From positions 1 to 64,000 of the forward strand of contig NZ_DAIQRQ010000025.1 of assembly GCF_036786105.1 (NCBI RefSeq): 64,000 nucleotides of DNA, written 5' to 3'. Shown one piece after another: positions 31,258-40,704 of this stretch. A program made the position numbers and the translations under genes. The DNA is from Ohtaekwangia sp036786105. Its GTDB lineage: Bacteria; Bacteroidota; Bacteroidia; Cytophagales; Cyclobacteriaceae. The notes under the pieces are model-generated. The model worked only from the letters and a program-made list of their open reading frames with translations. It was not told the DNA's origin and ran no database searches. Every line of letters starts with the position of its first letter. The stretch's first letter is position 1.

Positions 31258-33270
31258 ATGACACCCTCACAAGCGCAGAAAGAAATACAACAGCTTACGG
31301 AAAAGATTCAGTATCACAACGATCTGTATTATCAGCAGAATAAAACGGAGATCAGCGATCAGGAATTTGATATGCTGTTGAAAAAACTCGAGCAACTCGA
31401 AAAAGAATTTCCGCAATTCAAACAACCTGACTCTCCTTCGCAACGCGTAGGCGGCACGATTACAAAAGAATTTGCCACAGTATATCATAAATACCCGATG
31501 CTCTCGCTCGGCAACACGTACAGCGAAGAGGAGCTGACGGATTGGGATGCGCGTGTAGCGAAAGGACTTGAAGGCGATACATACGAGTACTTCTGTGAAT
31601 TGAAGTTTGACGGTGTATCCATGAGTCTCACCTACGAGAATGGATTGCTGGTACGTGGCGTTACGCGCGGCGATGGCGTGCGCGGTGATGACGTTACCAA
31701 CAACATCAAAACAATTCGCTCTGTACCATTGAAAGTGAAAGGAAATGATATACCCGAATCTTTCGAAGTGCGTGGTGAAGTGTTTCTTCCGAAAGATGTC
31801 TTTGCCCAGCTCAACAAAGAGCGCGAAGACATTGGTGAAGAGCGTTATGCCAATGCCCGCAATACAGCTTCGGGCACAGTAAAGATGCAAGACTCTACCG
31901 AGGTAGCGCGCAGAAAACTGGACTGCTATACCTATGCATTGCTGGGCGATCATGCCGATACCCATGCCGATGCCATTCACAAACTGGAGCAATGGGGATT
32001 CCACGTGTCTCCAACATATCGCAAGTGTAAAAATATTCAAGAGGTAATCCGGTATATACATGAATGGGATACCAAACGCCAGGACCTTCCGCTGGAGACA
32101 GATGGTGTAGTGGTGAAAGTGAACAGCCTCGAACAACAGGAGCGCCTTGGATTTACCGCAAAGAGCCCGCGGTGGGCTATTGCCTATAAGTATAAAGCAC
32201 AAAGCATCAGCACGCGACTGAATGGTGTTACATACCAGGTAGGGAGAACTGGTGCCGTTACGCCCGTAGCCGAACTGGAACCTGTGTTCCTTGCGGGTAC
32301 AACCGTAAAGCGCGCCTCGCTTCACAATGCCAATGAGATTGCACGATTAGACCTTTGCATTGGCGACTATGTATTTGTAGAGAAAGGAGGCGAAATTATT
32401 CCGAAAGTTACCGGAGTCGATCTGGAGAAAAGGCATCCGGGGGTTCAACCGGTGCAGTATATCACGCATTGCCCGGAGTGTAACACGAAGCTGATCCGTT
32501 ATGAAGGAGAGGCTGCGTTCTACTGCCCGAACATCAACGGCTGCCCTCCACAGATAAAAGGACGCATTGAACATTTTATACAACGCAAAGCGATGGACAT
32601 TAACTCGCTTGGGGAGCAAACCATTCGTCAGCTGTATGACCTCGGATTGGTGAAGAGCCCTGCGGATTTATACAAGCTTACCCGCGAAGACGTGCTTCGC
32701 CTCGATGGTTTTAAAGATAAGTCGGCCAAGAATTTACTCGATGGTATTGAACATTCGAAAACCATACCGTTTGAAAGTGTGATGTTCGCTATCGGTATAC
32801 GTTATGTTGGCAAGACCGTGGCAGAAAAGCTAGCGCGCTATTTCAAGTCGATCGATAACATCGCAAAAGCAACACCGGAAGAATTACTGAAGGCCCCGGA
32901 GATTGGCGATAAGATCGCTCAGAGTATATATCAGTTTTTCGGTAATCCGGAAAACCAGGTAGAGATCGCGCGACTTAAGGAAGCAGGACTACAGTTTGAA
33001 AGCAACGCCAAAGAACCTGAGAAAGTGAGCGATGTGCTGGGCAATAAATCGTTTGTGATTTCGGGAGTATTTCAGAAATATGAGCGCGAACAATTACAGG
33101 ATATCATCGTACAGAATGGAGGAAGAGTGCTATCTTCCGTTTCGGGGAAGTTGGATTATTTGCTCGCAGGTGATAATATGGGGCCCTCAAAGCGCGAGAA
33201 AGCCGAAAAACTGGGCGTGAAGATCATCTCCGAACAAGACTTTGAGCAACTATTAGGACATACATCATAA
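31258..33270 (+). CDS. ligA: NAD-dependent DNA ligase
   Basis: This 670-residue enzyme seals nicks in replicating DNA, using NAD+ as AMP donor. The catalytic lysine is in ELKFDGVSMSLTYE near residue 120. In order it has: an N-terminal Ia domain; the adenylation domain; an OB domain; a four-cysteine zinc finger (CPEC then CPNINGC, near residue 411); helix-hairpin-helix repeats; and a C-terminal BRCT domain (about residues 592-667, with NGGRVLSSVSGKLDYLLAG). Length and order are normal. It heads a tight plus-strand cluster with three more genes. Confidence 0.97.
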   Translation: MTPSQAQKEIQQLTEKIQYHNDLYYQQNKTEISDQEFDMLLKKLEQLEKEFPQFKQPDSPSQRVGGTITKEFATVYHKYPMLSLGNTYSEEELTDWDARVAKGLEGDTYEYFCELKFDGVSMSLTYENGLLVRGVTRGDGVRGDDVTNNIKTIRSVPLKVKGNDIPESFEVRGEVFLPKDVFAQLNKEREDIGEERYANARNTASGTVKMQDSTEVARRKLDCYTYALLGDHADTHADAIHKLEQWGFHVSPTYRKCKNIQEVIRYIHEWDTKRQDLPLETDGVVVKVNSLEQQERLGFTAKSPRWAIAYKYKAQSISTRLNGVTYQVGRTGAVTPVAELEPVFLAGTTVKRASLHNANEIARLDLCIGDYVFVEKGGEIIPKVTGVDLEKRHPGVQPVQYITHCPECNTKLIRYEGEAAFYCPNINGCPPQIKGRIEHFIQRKAMDINSLGEQTIRQLYDLGLVKSPADLYKLTREDVLRLDGFKDKSAKNLLDGIEHSKTIPFESVMFAIGIRYVGKTVAEKLARYFKSIDNIAKATPEELLKAPEIGDKIAQSIYQFFGNPENQVEIARLKEAGLQFESNAKEPEKVSDVLGNKSFVISGVFQKYEREQLQDIIVQNGGRVLSSVSGKLDYLLAGDNMGPSKREKAEKLGVKIISEQDFEQLLGHTS

Positions 33271-33279
33271 ATACCGGCA

Positions 33280-33786
33280 ATGAGGCTTAACTTTCTGAAA
33301 TTCAAAACAAATGCTCTTTTAAAGAAAAATAAAGCTTTACGCGCCAATGTAGGTTATAAGCAGGCAAAAACGGTGGGTATCATCTTCTCGGTAGAAGACA
33401 AGCAGAAGCACTTCATCGTAAAAGAATTTATCAAGAAACTGGAGCTGGATGAAAAAAATGTGCAGGTGCTCGAGTACCTGCCTGCCAAGCACGACAACTA
33501 CGAATTCAAGTTCGATTTTTTCACGGAAAAGGATCTGTCGTTCTGGGGAAACATCACATCACACACCGCCTTGCAGTTTGCAGAAGCGCCCTTCGATTTT
33601 TTATTTTATATCGATCTTACTCCTAATCTGCTCGTGTTACATTTGCTGGCTAAAAGTAAAGCCAAGTGCCGCGTAGGAAAATTCTTTGATGATGGCCAGT
33701 TATACCTTGACCTCATGATTGAATCAGTAGCCAACACACAGGCATTGATCGACAGTATGTATAAATATGCGAGCCAACTGAAGTAA
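33280..33786 (+). CDS. Conserved Bacteroidota protein of unknown function (DUF6913-like)
   Basis: This 168-residue cytoplasmic protein starts nine bases after ligA. It is Lys-rich at the N-terminus (MRLNFLKFKTNALLKKNKAL). A conserved core follows with NITSHTALQFAEAPFDFLFY, IDLTPNLLVLHLLAKSKAKC and RVGKFFDDGQLYLDLMIE. I know this as a Bacteroidota protein family with no assigned function, often beside dapA, which follows here after 28 bases. No catalytic motif, membrane helix or signal peptide is visible. The DUF number is from memory and should be checked. Confidence 0.7.
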   Translation: MRLNFLKFKTNALLKKNKALRANVGYKQAKTVGIIFSVEDKQKHFIVKEFIKKLELDEKNVQVLEYLPAKHDNYEFKFDFFTEKDLSFWGNITSHTALQFAEAPFDFLFYIDLTPNLLVLHLLAKSKAKCRVGKFFDDGQLYLDLMIESVANTQALIDSMYKYASQLK

Positions 33787-33814
33787 AAACATTCACGAAT
33801 TTCAATACCTCTTT

Positions 33815-34690
33815 ATGAAAAAGTTTTATGGAACCGGTGTAGCATTGATTACACCGTTCACCGAGTCGCTGGAAGTTGATTACAAAGCCCTCAAAAAATT
33901 ACTGAGCCATACAGCGAAGGGTGCGGATTACTATGTTGTGATGGGCACAACGGGTGAATCGCCTACCGTAACTTCTGAGGAGAAGAAAAAGATATTGCAA
34001 TTCGTAAAGGACAACAATAGTAAGAACCTGCCGATCGTGTATGGCATTGGAGGCAATAACACCGAAGAGATACTGGAGGCAATCCGTGAAGCAGACCTGA
34101 AAGGTGTGGACGCCATTCTCTCGGTGAGCCCATACTATAACAAGCCATCGCAGGAAGGCATCTATCAGCATTTTAAAAAGATAGCCGATGCATCGCCAGT
34201 GCCGGTTATCCTCTATAACATTCCGGGGCGCACCGGTTCGAACGTAACGGCCGAAATAACGCTCCGGCTGGCTGCGCACAAGAATGTGATCGGCATTAAA
34301 GAATCGTCAGGAAACCTGGAGCAATGCATCAAGATCGCCAAGTATATGCCGAAAGATTTTCTGCTGATCTCGGGCGATGATATGCTGGCGCTGCCGGTTT
34401 ATTCCATTGGTGGTCAAGGTATCATTTCCGTGCTTGCCAATCCTTTCCCGGTGGTCTTTCGCAAGATTAAAGAATATGTGCAGGCGGGTAATTATACCAA
34501 AGCTGCACAAGAAGTATATAAACTCTCCGATCTCAACGGAGCAATGTACGAGGAAGGCAACCCTATTGGTGTAAAATATGTACTGTCGTTGCTCGGCATT
34601 TGTACACCGCTTGTTCGTTTGCCACATGCACCCGCTTCCGAAGGTTTAAGAAAACGCATCAGCACATTGTTCGAACAAATAAAGAAATGA
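33815..34690 (+). CDS. dapA: 4-hydroxy-tetrahydrodipicolinate synthase
   Basis: This 291-residue TIM-barrel aldolase condenses pyruvate with aspartate semialdehyde in the lysine and cell-wall precursor pathway. The Schiff-base lysine lies in GIKESSGNLEQ (near residue 163), the proton-relay tyrosine in ILYNIPGRTGSN (near residue 134), and the substrate loop is MGTTGESPTVTSEE. Length is normal. It overlaps the next gene by four bases (ATGA) and lies 28 bases after the unknown gene. Confidence 0.96.
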   Translation: MKKFYGTGVALITPFTESLEVDYKALKKLLSHTAKGADYYVVMGTTGESPTVTSEEKKKILQFVKDNNSKNLPIVYGIGGNNTEEILEAIREADLKGVDAILSVSPYYNKPSQEGIYQHFKKIADASPVPVILYNIPGRTGSNVTAEITLRLAAHKNVIGIKESSGNLEQCIKIAKYMPKDFLLISGDDMLALPVYSIGGQGIISVLANPFPVVFRKIKEYVQAGNYTKAAQEVYKLSDLNGAMYEEGNPIGVKYVLSLLGICTPLVRLPHAPASEGLRKRISTLFEQIKK

Positions 34691-35181
34691 TATCTATCCG
34701 CAATGCTGGTGTAGCCGATATCGCCACGATACAGGAACTCGCGGAGAAAACCTGGTGGCCAACATATTCCGGATTGCTGTCGGATGAGCAGATTCGCTTT
34801 ATGCTGAATATGATTTATTCGCATGATGCTTTGAAAAAAGTAATGGAAGACGGATCGCAGCAGTTTCTCCTGTTGGCTGATGAACACGGCATCCAGGGTT
34901 TTGCTTCCTACGGCCCACGCAGGGAAGATCCTGTTGTATACAAACTTCACAAGCTCTATATACTCCCCAACAACCAGGGAAAAGGTTATGGAAAACTGAT
35001 GATCGAGGAAGTAACGAACCGCATAAAACACCAGAACAGCTACACACTCGATCTGAACGTAAAACGCGACAACCCTGCCATAACATTCTACGAGAAAATG
35101 GGCTTCGCCAAAATCTACGAAGAAGATATACCCATCGGCCCCTATTGGATGAAGGATTATGTAATGCGGAAGAAAGGGTAG
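34687..35181 (+). CDS. GNAT-family N-acetyltransferase
   Basis: This 164-residue acetyltransferase has coenzyme-A-binding motif A in YILPNNQGKGYGKLMIEEV (near residue 97) and the C-terminal NPAITFYEKMGFAKIYEE motif of the GNAT fold. The central LHKLYILPNNQGKG arrangement is typical of broad, mostly uncharacterised bacterial GNATs. The substrate cannot be told. I use the ATG at 34687, which overlaps the dapA stop. The convergent T9SS protein gene ends 14 bases further on. Confidence 0.9.
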   Translation: MISIRNAGVADIATIQELAEKTWWPTYSGLLSDEQIRFMLNMIYSHDALKKVMEDGSQQFLLLADEHGIQGFASYGPRREDPVVYKLHKLYILPNNQGKGYGKLMIEEVTNRIKHQNSYTLDLNVKRDNPAITFYEKMGFAKIYEEDIPIGPYWMKDYVMRKKG

Positions 35182-35195
35182 CGTTTAACTATTCG

Positions 35196-37049
35196 TTATT
35201 CAACAATTAGCTTTTGCCTGTAAACGCTATTGCTAGTATATACTTGTAACAGATAAATACCTGGTACAGGCCTCTGAGATAAATGTACGGCCAGCACTCC
35301 ACGTTCATTAGCATCTGCGTAGTATCCGCGGTATAGCTCTTCTCCCGATATCGTACTGATTGTTACCAGGTATGAACTACTGACAGATTGCACAGGAACA
35401 AAGAGCTCTGTTCCTGTTAGCGGATTTGGATAAGCCTGTGTTGCTGTCTTTTCTACTGTAACAGACCGCAAGCCAAGAAATTCTGTCTTACCATCCAGAT
35501 CGGTCTGCTTAAGCCGGTAATACGACAATCCTGTGAACGGTTCGTAATCGGTTAAAGTATAATTATGTTTTACATTGCTGTTCTGTGCACCGGCTATACT
35601 CGCTACTTCTTCGAACGCGGTGCCATCGGCTGAACGTTCTACTGTAAAGAAATCGTTGTTCCGCTCCGAAGCCGTAGCCCATTGAACTACTACATCATTA
35701 TCAGCAGTATATACATTCAGTGATGTCAGCTCCACAGGCAAAGGCGTTTGCACGGAATTGCCGGTGGCCAGTGTAAATCGCATATTATTACCGATGGCGC
35801 TTACCCCTGTAAAGGCATATATATTGCTGCCTAATGAGATTGCACCCGTGATAGGAGTCTCATCCGCAAATAAACCATCATTGTTAGTGTCCACCAGCAA
35901 CTTCAGGTCTGTTGTAACCACTGTTCCCAGATTTGATAAATCGAATTGCAGATCTACACTGCCCACATCTACTGCAGTACCTGAAGAGCTTACCTCACTT
36001 ACTCGCCATACTCTGCCAAACCTGGCCGTTACACCACTGGGTACATCCGTAGTGTTATTGGCTTGCAAGGTTCCATTGTTATGCCCCCAGATAAAAAATT
36101 CATCATTACCCAGATCGGTAGGATTGAGTATGCGCAGGATCGATGTTCCCTGTGCATCATTGTGAATGTTGGAGGCATCTACCCTTCCTATACCGGCTAC
36201 TTCATAATCGAAATCACTCCCCGCATTATCTTCATCATACACATCGTAAGTTGATAAGGTAAGACCATATTTGGCAGCGAGGTAATTTTCAATGATGATC
36301 CGCTTCGCACTGTTGATGGCCTCGCTATAAAGTATCAGCTCCGCTACCTCTCCCTGAAAACTTCTCCCTGAATAGTTGGCAGAACCTATTGAAAATCCAC
36401 TGGTAACGGCCCAATCAAGATGATCACCGGTTGTGTTTATTATATTCTTGTCATCATTCCAGGCATTAACGCTGGTTCCATTCTTGGCAATCACTCCAAC
36501 ATGCCATACACTTTGCGTTACTGAATTGACAGCAGAATAAGCATTGGAAGTAAGATTTCGCAAGCGCAGCCTGTCATTTGTTACTGTAAAGGATCCATAG
36601 TCAACTGAAGTACCAGTTGATGTCCCCATGATCTCACAGTTATTAAGATTGGCTGTGAATCTAAAGACATAAAGAAACGTCCGATTATCAGAAGTTCCTA
36701 TTGAAGAAATCGTGTTATTTAAATTCAATCTTTCGAAGTTCGATTGAACAAATTGCACTGCTCCATGGCTGTTTATTAAACCTGATACAAATTCAGGATC
36801 CTTACTTCCAGGACCAACCATGTTTAATCCATTTCCTGATTGATCTGCCCAATTGCTTACATCATTTGCGCTTCCACCGGAAGCTGAATGATCAACCGTG
36901 GAAATTCCTTTGTCTATATCCAACCAAAGTTCCAAAGTTGATGAGCCATCACGTAAACCTATGCCCCCAGGACCGGTTTGAGATAATGCAAAATGAGGCA
37001 AAAGAAAAATTACTACTGAAAGCAGTGACCAAACTCTAGACATTGACAT
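35196..37049 (-). CDS. T9SS type A secreted protein with LamG-like domain
   Basis: This 617-residue exported protein has a signal peptide (residues 1-23, cleaved after LSQ). A concanavalin-A-like/LamG-type region spans about residues 60-245. A second domain containing ENYLAAKYGLTLSTYDVYDE is one I have met only in secreted Bacteroidota proteins. A fibronectin-like region with LPVELTSLNVYTADNDVVVQW comes next. The end is a type A T9SS sorting domain: AYPNPLTGTELFVPVQSVSS opens it and YRQKLIVE closes it. T9SS cargo of this type is cleaved and attached outside the cell. The second domain may be DUF8202. Confidence 0.85.
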   Translation of the reverse strand: MSMSRVWSLLSVVIFLLPHFALSQTGPGGIGLRDGSSTLELWLDIDKGISTVDHSASGGSANDVSNWADQSGNGLNMVGPGSKDPEFVSGLINSHGAVQFVQSNFERLNLNNTISSIGTSDNRTFLYVFRFTANLNNCEIMGTSTGTSVDYGSFTVTNDRLRLRNLTSNAYSAVNSVTQSVWHVGVIAKNGTSVNAWNDDKNIINTTGDHLDWAVTSGFSIGSANYSGRSFQGEVAELILYSEAINSAKRIIIENYLAAKYGLTLSTYDVYDEDNAGSDFDYEVAGIGRVDASNIHNDAQGTSILRILNPTDLGNDEFFIWGHNNGTLQANNTTDVPSGVTARFGRVWRVSEVSSSGTAVDVGSVDLQFDLSNLGTVVTTDLKLLVDTNNDGLFADETPITGAISLGSNIYAFTGVSAIGNNMRFTLATGNSVQTPLPVELTSLNVYTADNDVVVQWATASERNNDFFTVERSADGTAFEEVASIAGAQNSNVKHNYTLTDYEPFTGLSYYRLKQTDLDGKTEFLGLRSVTVEKTATQAYPNPLTGTELFVPVQSVSSSYLVTISTISGEELYRGYYADANERGVLAVHLSQRPVPGIYLLQVYTSNSVYRQKLIVE

Positions 37050-37262
37050 AAGCCGACTTTATGAATCAAAATTATGCAACGAAGTATTCATTCGCCTCTG
37101 TATAAAACCGTAGAATCCAATACGTATTTTCACGTATATCTATGATCTGTTAATCCATCTTATCCCCACGATATTCAAACTATCTGCAGGCTTCTTATCC
37201 GAAAAGCACTTGCATAACCAGCTTGGGAATTGTTAATTGCTGATTGTAAAATCGTTTGTAAC
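37050..37262. other. Divergent intergenic region
   Basis: These 213 bases separate the T9SS protein (minus) from BatB (plus). They are AT-rich and must contain both promoters, but I see no convincing consensus box. No repeat-family copy is present. Confidence 0.4.
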
Positions 37263-38231
37263 GTGGATTGGTATCGTGATTTAGGAATAACAGAAATTAT
37301 CTTCATCGCGCTGTTCGCGATATTGTATGCACTGTACCTGGTGCGTGTGATCCGCATTGGAAAAAGTCTGAACACCCCCTACTCTACGGTGTTCATTAAG
37401 CTGATATTGCGAACGCTATACTTTGCATTGTTCCTGGTCGCTTTACTGGGCCCCTCCTTTGGTGGTTCAAAGAAAGAAGTGAAGTCGGTGGGAAAAGACA
37501 TAATGATCTGCATTGACCTTTCAAAATCTATGGACGCTTTCGATGTGCAGCCCACGCGCCTGGAGAAGATTAAGTTTGAAATGAAGCGACTGGTGAACGC
37601 ATTCAACTCCGATCGCATTGGCATCATTATTTTCAGCTCCGAAGCCTTTATGCAATGCCCGCTCACGTACGATCAAAATGCATTGAACCTGTTTATTGAA
37701 ACGATGAATTCCAGTCTTGTGCCCAGCTCCGGAACTGACTTCGGTCCTCCCCTGCGCATGGCGTTGAAGAAACTGGAAGATGAGAACGGTCCGCCTACAC
37801 AATCAAAATCCAAGATCATTATCCTGATCAGCGATGGCGAAGATTTTGGAGAGGAAACGGAAGATGTTACCCGTGAGATTGAAAACAAGGGCATCAAGCT
37901 CTTCACACTGGGCGTTGGCACAGATGCCGGTGGCAATATTTACGCTGGCCGCGGATTAAAGACCGACAGAAACGGGAAACCTGTACTTACCAAGCTCAAT
38001 TCACGTTCGCTGAAGGATCTGGCCAGCAAGACCGATGGCCAGTATTTCGAAATCAATGAAACTAAAAACGATGTTTCGCGATTGATCAATACAATTGGCA
38101 AGATTGAAGGTGAGTTGCGCGATAAACGTTTTATGGATGTTACCGCTAATAAGTATTTTTACTTCCTGGCAGCAGCGGCAATCTTGCTGGTGATCGATAT
38201 AATGTTGAACATCCCTACGTTACGGATATAA
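37263..38231 (+). CDS. BatB-like VWA membrane protein
   Basis: This 322-residue inner-membrane protein has two N-terminal helices (EIIFIALFAILYALYLVRVI and LILRTLYFALFLVALLGPSF) and one C-terminal helix (YFYFLAAAAILLVIDIML). Between them lies a VWA domain with the metal site DLSKSM near residue 90, the SGTDFGPPL threonine and ILISDGEDFGEE. This is the layout of BatB, linked to aerotolerance in Bacteroides. I prefer the GTG at 37263 (product MDWYRDLGITE) to a TTG 11 codons upstream. BatA, BatD and BatE are not adjacent. Confidence 0.85.
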   Translation: MDWYRDLGITEIIFIALFAILYALYLVRVIRIGKSLNTPYSTVFIKLILRTLYFALFLVALLGPSFGGSKKEVKSVGKDIMICIDLSKSMDAFDVQPTRLEKIKFEMKRLVNAFNSDRIGIIIFSSEAFMQCPLTYDQNALNLFIETMNSSLVPSSGTDFGPPLRMALKKLEDENGPPTQSKSKIIILISDGEDFGEETEDVTREIENKGIKLFTLGVGTDAGGNIYAGRGLKTDRNGKPVLTKLNSRSLKDLASKTDGQYFEINETKNDVSRLINTIGKIEGELRDKRFMDVTANKYFYFLAAAAILLVIDIMLNIPTLRI

Positions 38232-38245
38232 ATGATTTCGTGAGC

Positions 38246-39160
38246 ATGAAGTATATCGTAGTTTCCCTGTTCCTGATTGCATTTGTAACCGATCCGCTCC
38301 GGATTGGCAAGATCAACCGTGCCAAATCAGAAGCGCGTGACGCCTATACCTCAGGCGACTATAAAGCAGCGATACAAAAATATCACTACCTCATCGACTC
38401 CATGAAGGTTGCTGAAGATGAGCTGAAGCTGAATTTAGCCAATGCTTATTTTCTGTTGAATGATACTGCGAATGCTATCACGAATTACCAATCACTTACT
38501 GCCAGCAAGAAGAACGAAGTGCGATCAAAGGCACATCAGCAGCTCGGTATCATTAACTACAGGAAACAAAAGCTTGAAGAGGCATTGAATGATTTCAAGC
38601 AGGCTATTAAAGCACATCCTGATAATATGGATGCCCGCTATAATTATGAATTGTTAAAGAAAAAACTGGACGAGAAGAACAAGAAGGATCAGCAGCAACA
38701 GCAAAATAAAGATCAGAAACAGGATCAGAAGAAAGATCAACAGAATAAAGACCAGCAAAACAAGGATCAGAAAGATCAACAGAAAAAGGATCAGGAAAAG
38801 AAAGATCAACAAAACAAAGAGCAGCAGAAAAAAGACCAGCAGCAGAAGGAACAAGAGCAGAAAGAGAAAGAGCAGCAACAAAAAGAAAAAGAACAACAAC
38901 AAAAGGATCAACAGAACAAAGATCAGGAAAAGAAAGATCAGCAGGATAAAAAAGACCAGCAGTCAGAACAGAAAGACGAGCAGCAGAAACAGGAGAAGAA
39001 ACCTAATCCGCAGCTCTCTGAAAAGCTGGAGCAGATGAAGATGAGCGAAGAGAAGGCACGCATGATTCTCGAAGCTATGAAGAACCAGGAAGTACAATAC
39101 CTGCAACAGAATAAACGCAAGGCTACTAAACCGCGCGACAAAGGCAAACCGGATTGGTAA
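38246..39160 (+). CDS. BatC-like TPR protein with K/Q/D-rich low-complexity tail
   Basis: This 304-residue protein follows BatB by 14 bases. It has a short hydrophobic N-terminus (YIVVSLFLIAFVT) that acts as a signal or anchor. TPR-like repeats fill residues ~25-140, with AKSEARDAYTSGDYKAAIQK and later KLEEALNDFKQAIKAHPDN. A tail of about 110 residues is made almost only of Lys, Gln, Asp, Asn and Glu, in units such as KKDQQNKDQ. A more ordinary C-terminus follows from about residue 255, rich in Met, Lys and Glu. BatC proteins are known to carry such tails, but this one is long. Confidence 0.8.
   Translation: MKYIVVSLFLIAFVTDPLRIGKINRAKSEARDAYTSGDYKAAIQKYHYLIDSMKVAEDELKLNLANAYFLLNDTANAITNYQSLTASKKNEVRSKAHQQLGIINYRKQKLEEALNDFKQAIKAHPDNMDARYNYELLKKKLDEKNKKDQQQQQNKDQKQDQKKDQQNKDQQNKDQKDQQKKDQEKKDQQNKEQQKKDQQQKEQEQKEKEQQQKEKEQQQKDQQNKDQEKKDQQDKKDQQSEQKDEQQKQEKKPNPQLSEKLEQMKMSEEKARMILEAMKNQEVQYLQQNKRKATKPRDKGKPDW
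38671..39000 (+). repeat. Tandem K/Q/D-codon repeat in batC
   Basis: This low-complexity stretch within batC is made of short purine-rich units (aagaaagatcaacagaataa and variants). The unit lengths vary between 9 and 27 bases. Such tracts expand and contract by replication slippage, so length may differ between strains. Confidence 0.7.
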
Positions 39161-39245
39161 TCTGGTTACCGCTATATCACCAACAAAGCTATAGCTGTAC
39201 GTTGTTTATAGATAGCTCCAAACACAACCAGAAACTCATTAACCC

Positions 39246-40424
39246 ATGAAAGAAGTATACATCATTTCGGCCGTGCGCACTCCGATCGGAAGTTTCGGCG
39301 GAAGCCTGTCATCACTCACAGCTATAGCTTTGGGCTCTATCGCTGTGAAAGGTGCTGTTCAAAAAGCTGGCATCGATCCTAAACTTATCCAGGAATTATA
39401 TATCGGTAATGTGATCTCGGCCGGGTTGGGTCAGGCTCCGGCTACGCAAGTAGCTGCCGGCGCTGGGCTCGGTTTTGAAATTCCATGCACACTTGTAAAC
39501 AAAGTATGTGCTTCCGGTATGAAAGCCGTGATGCTCGGAGCGCAGTCCATTATGCTGGGTCAAAACGATATCGTTGTGGCCGGCGGTATGGAAAGCATGA
39601 GCAACATTCCCTATTACCTGATGAAGGCACGCTATGGGTATAAATATGGCAACAGCGAACTGATCGATGGTTTGCAACACGATGGTTTGACGGATGTATA
39701 TAATCATATTGCCATGGGCGTATGTGCTGACAATACGGCGAAGGAGATGAACATCTCGCGTCAGGATCAGGATAACTATGCTATCGGATCGTATAAACGC
39801 TCGGCTGCATCGTGGGCGGGCGGTAAATTTAAAGATGAGATTATACCGGTAGAGATCACCGATCGCAAAGGAAACGTGACTGCCTTCGCCGAAGATGAAG
39901 AATATAAAAATGTAAACTTCGACAAGATCCCTGCATTGAAGGCAACGTTCACGAAAGATGGAACCGTAACGGCCGCCAATGCCTCTACACTGAACGATGG
40001 TGCCTCTGCGCTGGTGCTCATCAGCAAAGAGAAAGCACAAGAGCTTGGCATTAAACCCATCGCGAAGATCAGAGGTTTTGCTGATGCAGCACAAGACCCG
40101 ATGTGGTTCACCACCGCTCCTTCCCTGGCTATACCGAAAGCGATCAAGCATGCGGGCATCGATAAAAAAGATGTTTCATACTACGAGATCAATGAAGCGT
40201 TCTCCGCAGTAGCCATCGCTAACAACATCAAGCTTGGTCTCGATCCGGAGAAAGTAAATATCAACGGAGGTGCTGTTGCGTTAGGTCACCCGCTGGGTGC
40301 ATCCGGTGCGCGCATTACTACAACGTTGATCAACGTATTGAAACAGAATAACGCTGGTATAGGTGTAGCCGGAATCTGTAACGGTGGCGGAGGAGCTTCC
40401 GCGATTGTGATTGAAAATATGTAA
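39246..40424 (+). CDS. Acetyl-CoA C-acetyltransferase (thiolase)
   Basis: This 392-residue thiolase condenses two acetyl-CoA or cleaves 3-ketoacyl-CoA. The nucleophilic cysteine is in CTLVNKVCASGMKAVMLG near residue 88. The catalytic histidine lies in VALGHPLGASGARI near residue 349, and the second active cysteine in GICNGGGGASAIV near 378. Length is that of the biosynthetic AtoB/PhaA type. It stands alone between batC and a membrane gene on the opposite strand, and a bidirectional terminator follows. Confidence 0.95.
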   Translation: MKEVYIISAVRTPIGSFGGSLSSLTAIALGSIAVKGAVQKAGIDPKLIQELYIGNVISAGLGQAPATQVAAGAGLGFEIPCTLVNKVCASGMKAVMLGAQSIMLGQNDIVVAGGMESMSNIPYYLMKARYGYKYGNSELIDGLQHDGLTDVYNHIAMGVCADNTAKEMNISRQDQDNYAIGSYKRSAASWAGGKFKDEIIPVEITDRKGNVTAFAEDEEYKNVNFDKIPALKATFTKDGTVTAANASTLNDGASALVLISKEKAQELGIKPIAKIRGFADAAQDPMWFTTAPSLAIPKAIKHAGIDKKDVSYYEINEAFSAVAIANNIKLGLDPEKVNINGGAVALGHPLGASGARITTTLINVLKQNNAGIGVAGICNGGGGASAIVIENM

Positions 40425-40429
40425 ACAAA

Positions 40430-40459
40430 AAATCCCGGGAAACCGGGATTTAGTTTTTT
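40430..40459. terminator. Bidirectional terminator between thiolase and the minus-strand small gene
   Basis: The stem AAATCCCGG/CCGGGATTT with a GAAA loop (40430-40451) is followed by TAGTTTTTT on plus and by TTTTTTGTTTAC on minus. The minus-strand small ORF ends at 40450, inside the stem. Confidence 0.85.
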
Positions 40460-40602
40460 ATAGTATCACGCGAATGATGGCGTTTCAAAAGTTCGGCATC
40501 GCGATTTCCTTCCCGGTAAAAATGAATGGCAAACGCTATAGCAAAACCTGTAATGGTGCTCAGAAAAACGAATGCGTATATAGTTACAAAGTCGAAGGTC
40601 AT
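40450..40602 (-). CDS. 50-residue one-helix membrane protein next to the assembly gap
   Basis: A minus-strand frame starts with ATG at 40602, two bases from the gap, and ends TAA at 40450-40452. The product begins MTFDFVTIYAFVFLSTITGF, continues AIAFAIHFYREGNRDAELLK and ends in a basic tail. The N-terminus is one hydrophobic helix and the tail is cytoplasmic, which looks real. It may continue upstream through the gap, so the true start is uncertain. I do not recognise it. Confidence 0.5.
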   Translation of the reverse strand: MTFDFVTIYAFVFLSTITGFAIAFAIHFYREGNRDAELLKRHHSRDTIKN

Positions 40603-40604
40603 GG

Positions 40605-40704
40605 NNNNNNNNNNNNNNNNNNNNNNNNNNNNNNNNNNNNNNNNNNNNNNNNNNNNNNNNNNNNNNNNNNNNNNNNNNNNNNNNNNNNNNNNNNNNNNNN
40701 NNNN
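40605..40704. other. Assembly gap (100 Ns)
   Basis: A run of exactly 100 N characters is a placeholder of unknown true length. It cuts the 3' end of the minus-strand membrane gene at 40705-40942 and abuts the ATG of the small ORF at 40602. Confidence 0.98.

Noticed and set aside
31267..32325. A 352-codon frame on the minus strand opposite ligA
   Set aside because: It lies wholly inside ligA and its product is a hydrophobic, Phe/Arg-rich artefact of the antisense reading. ligA is certain.
38654..38911. A Leu/Phe-rich minus-strand frame opposite batC
   Set aside because: It is the complement of the Lys/Gln codon tract. The composition is meaningless.
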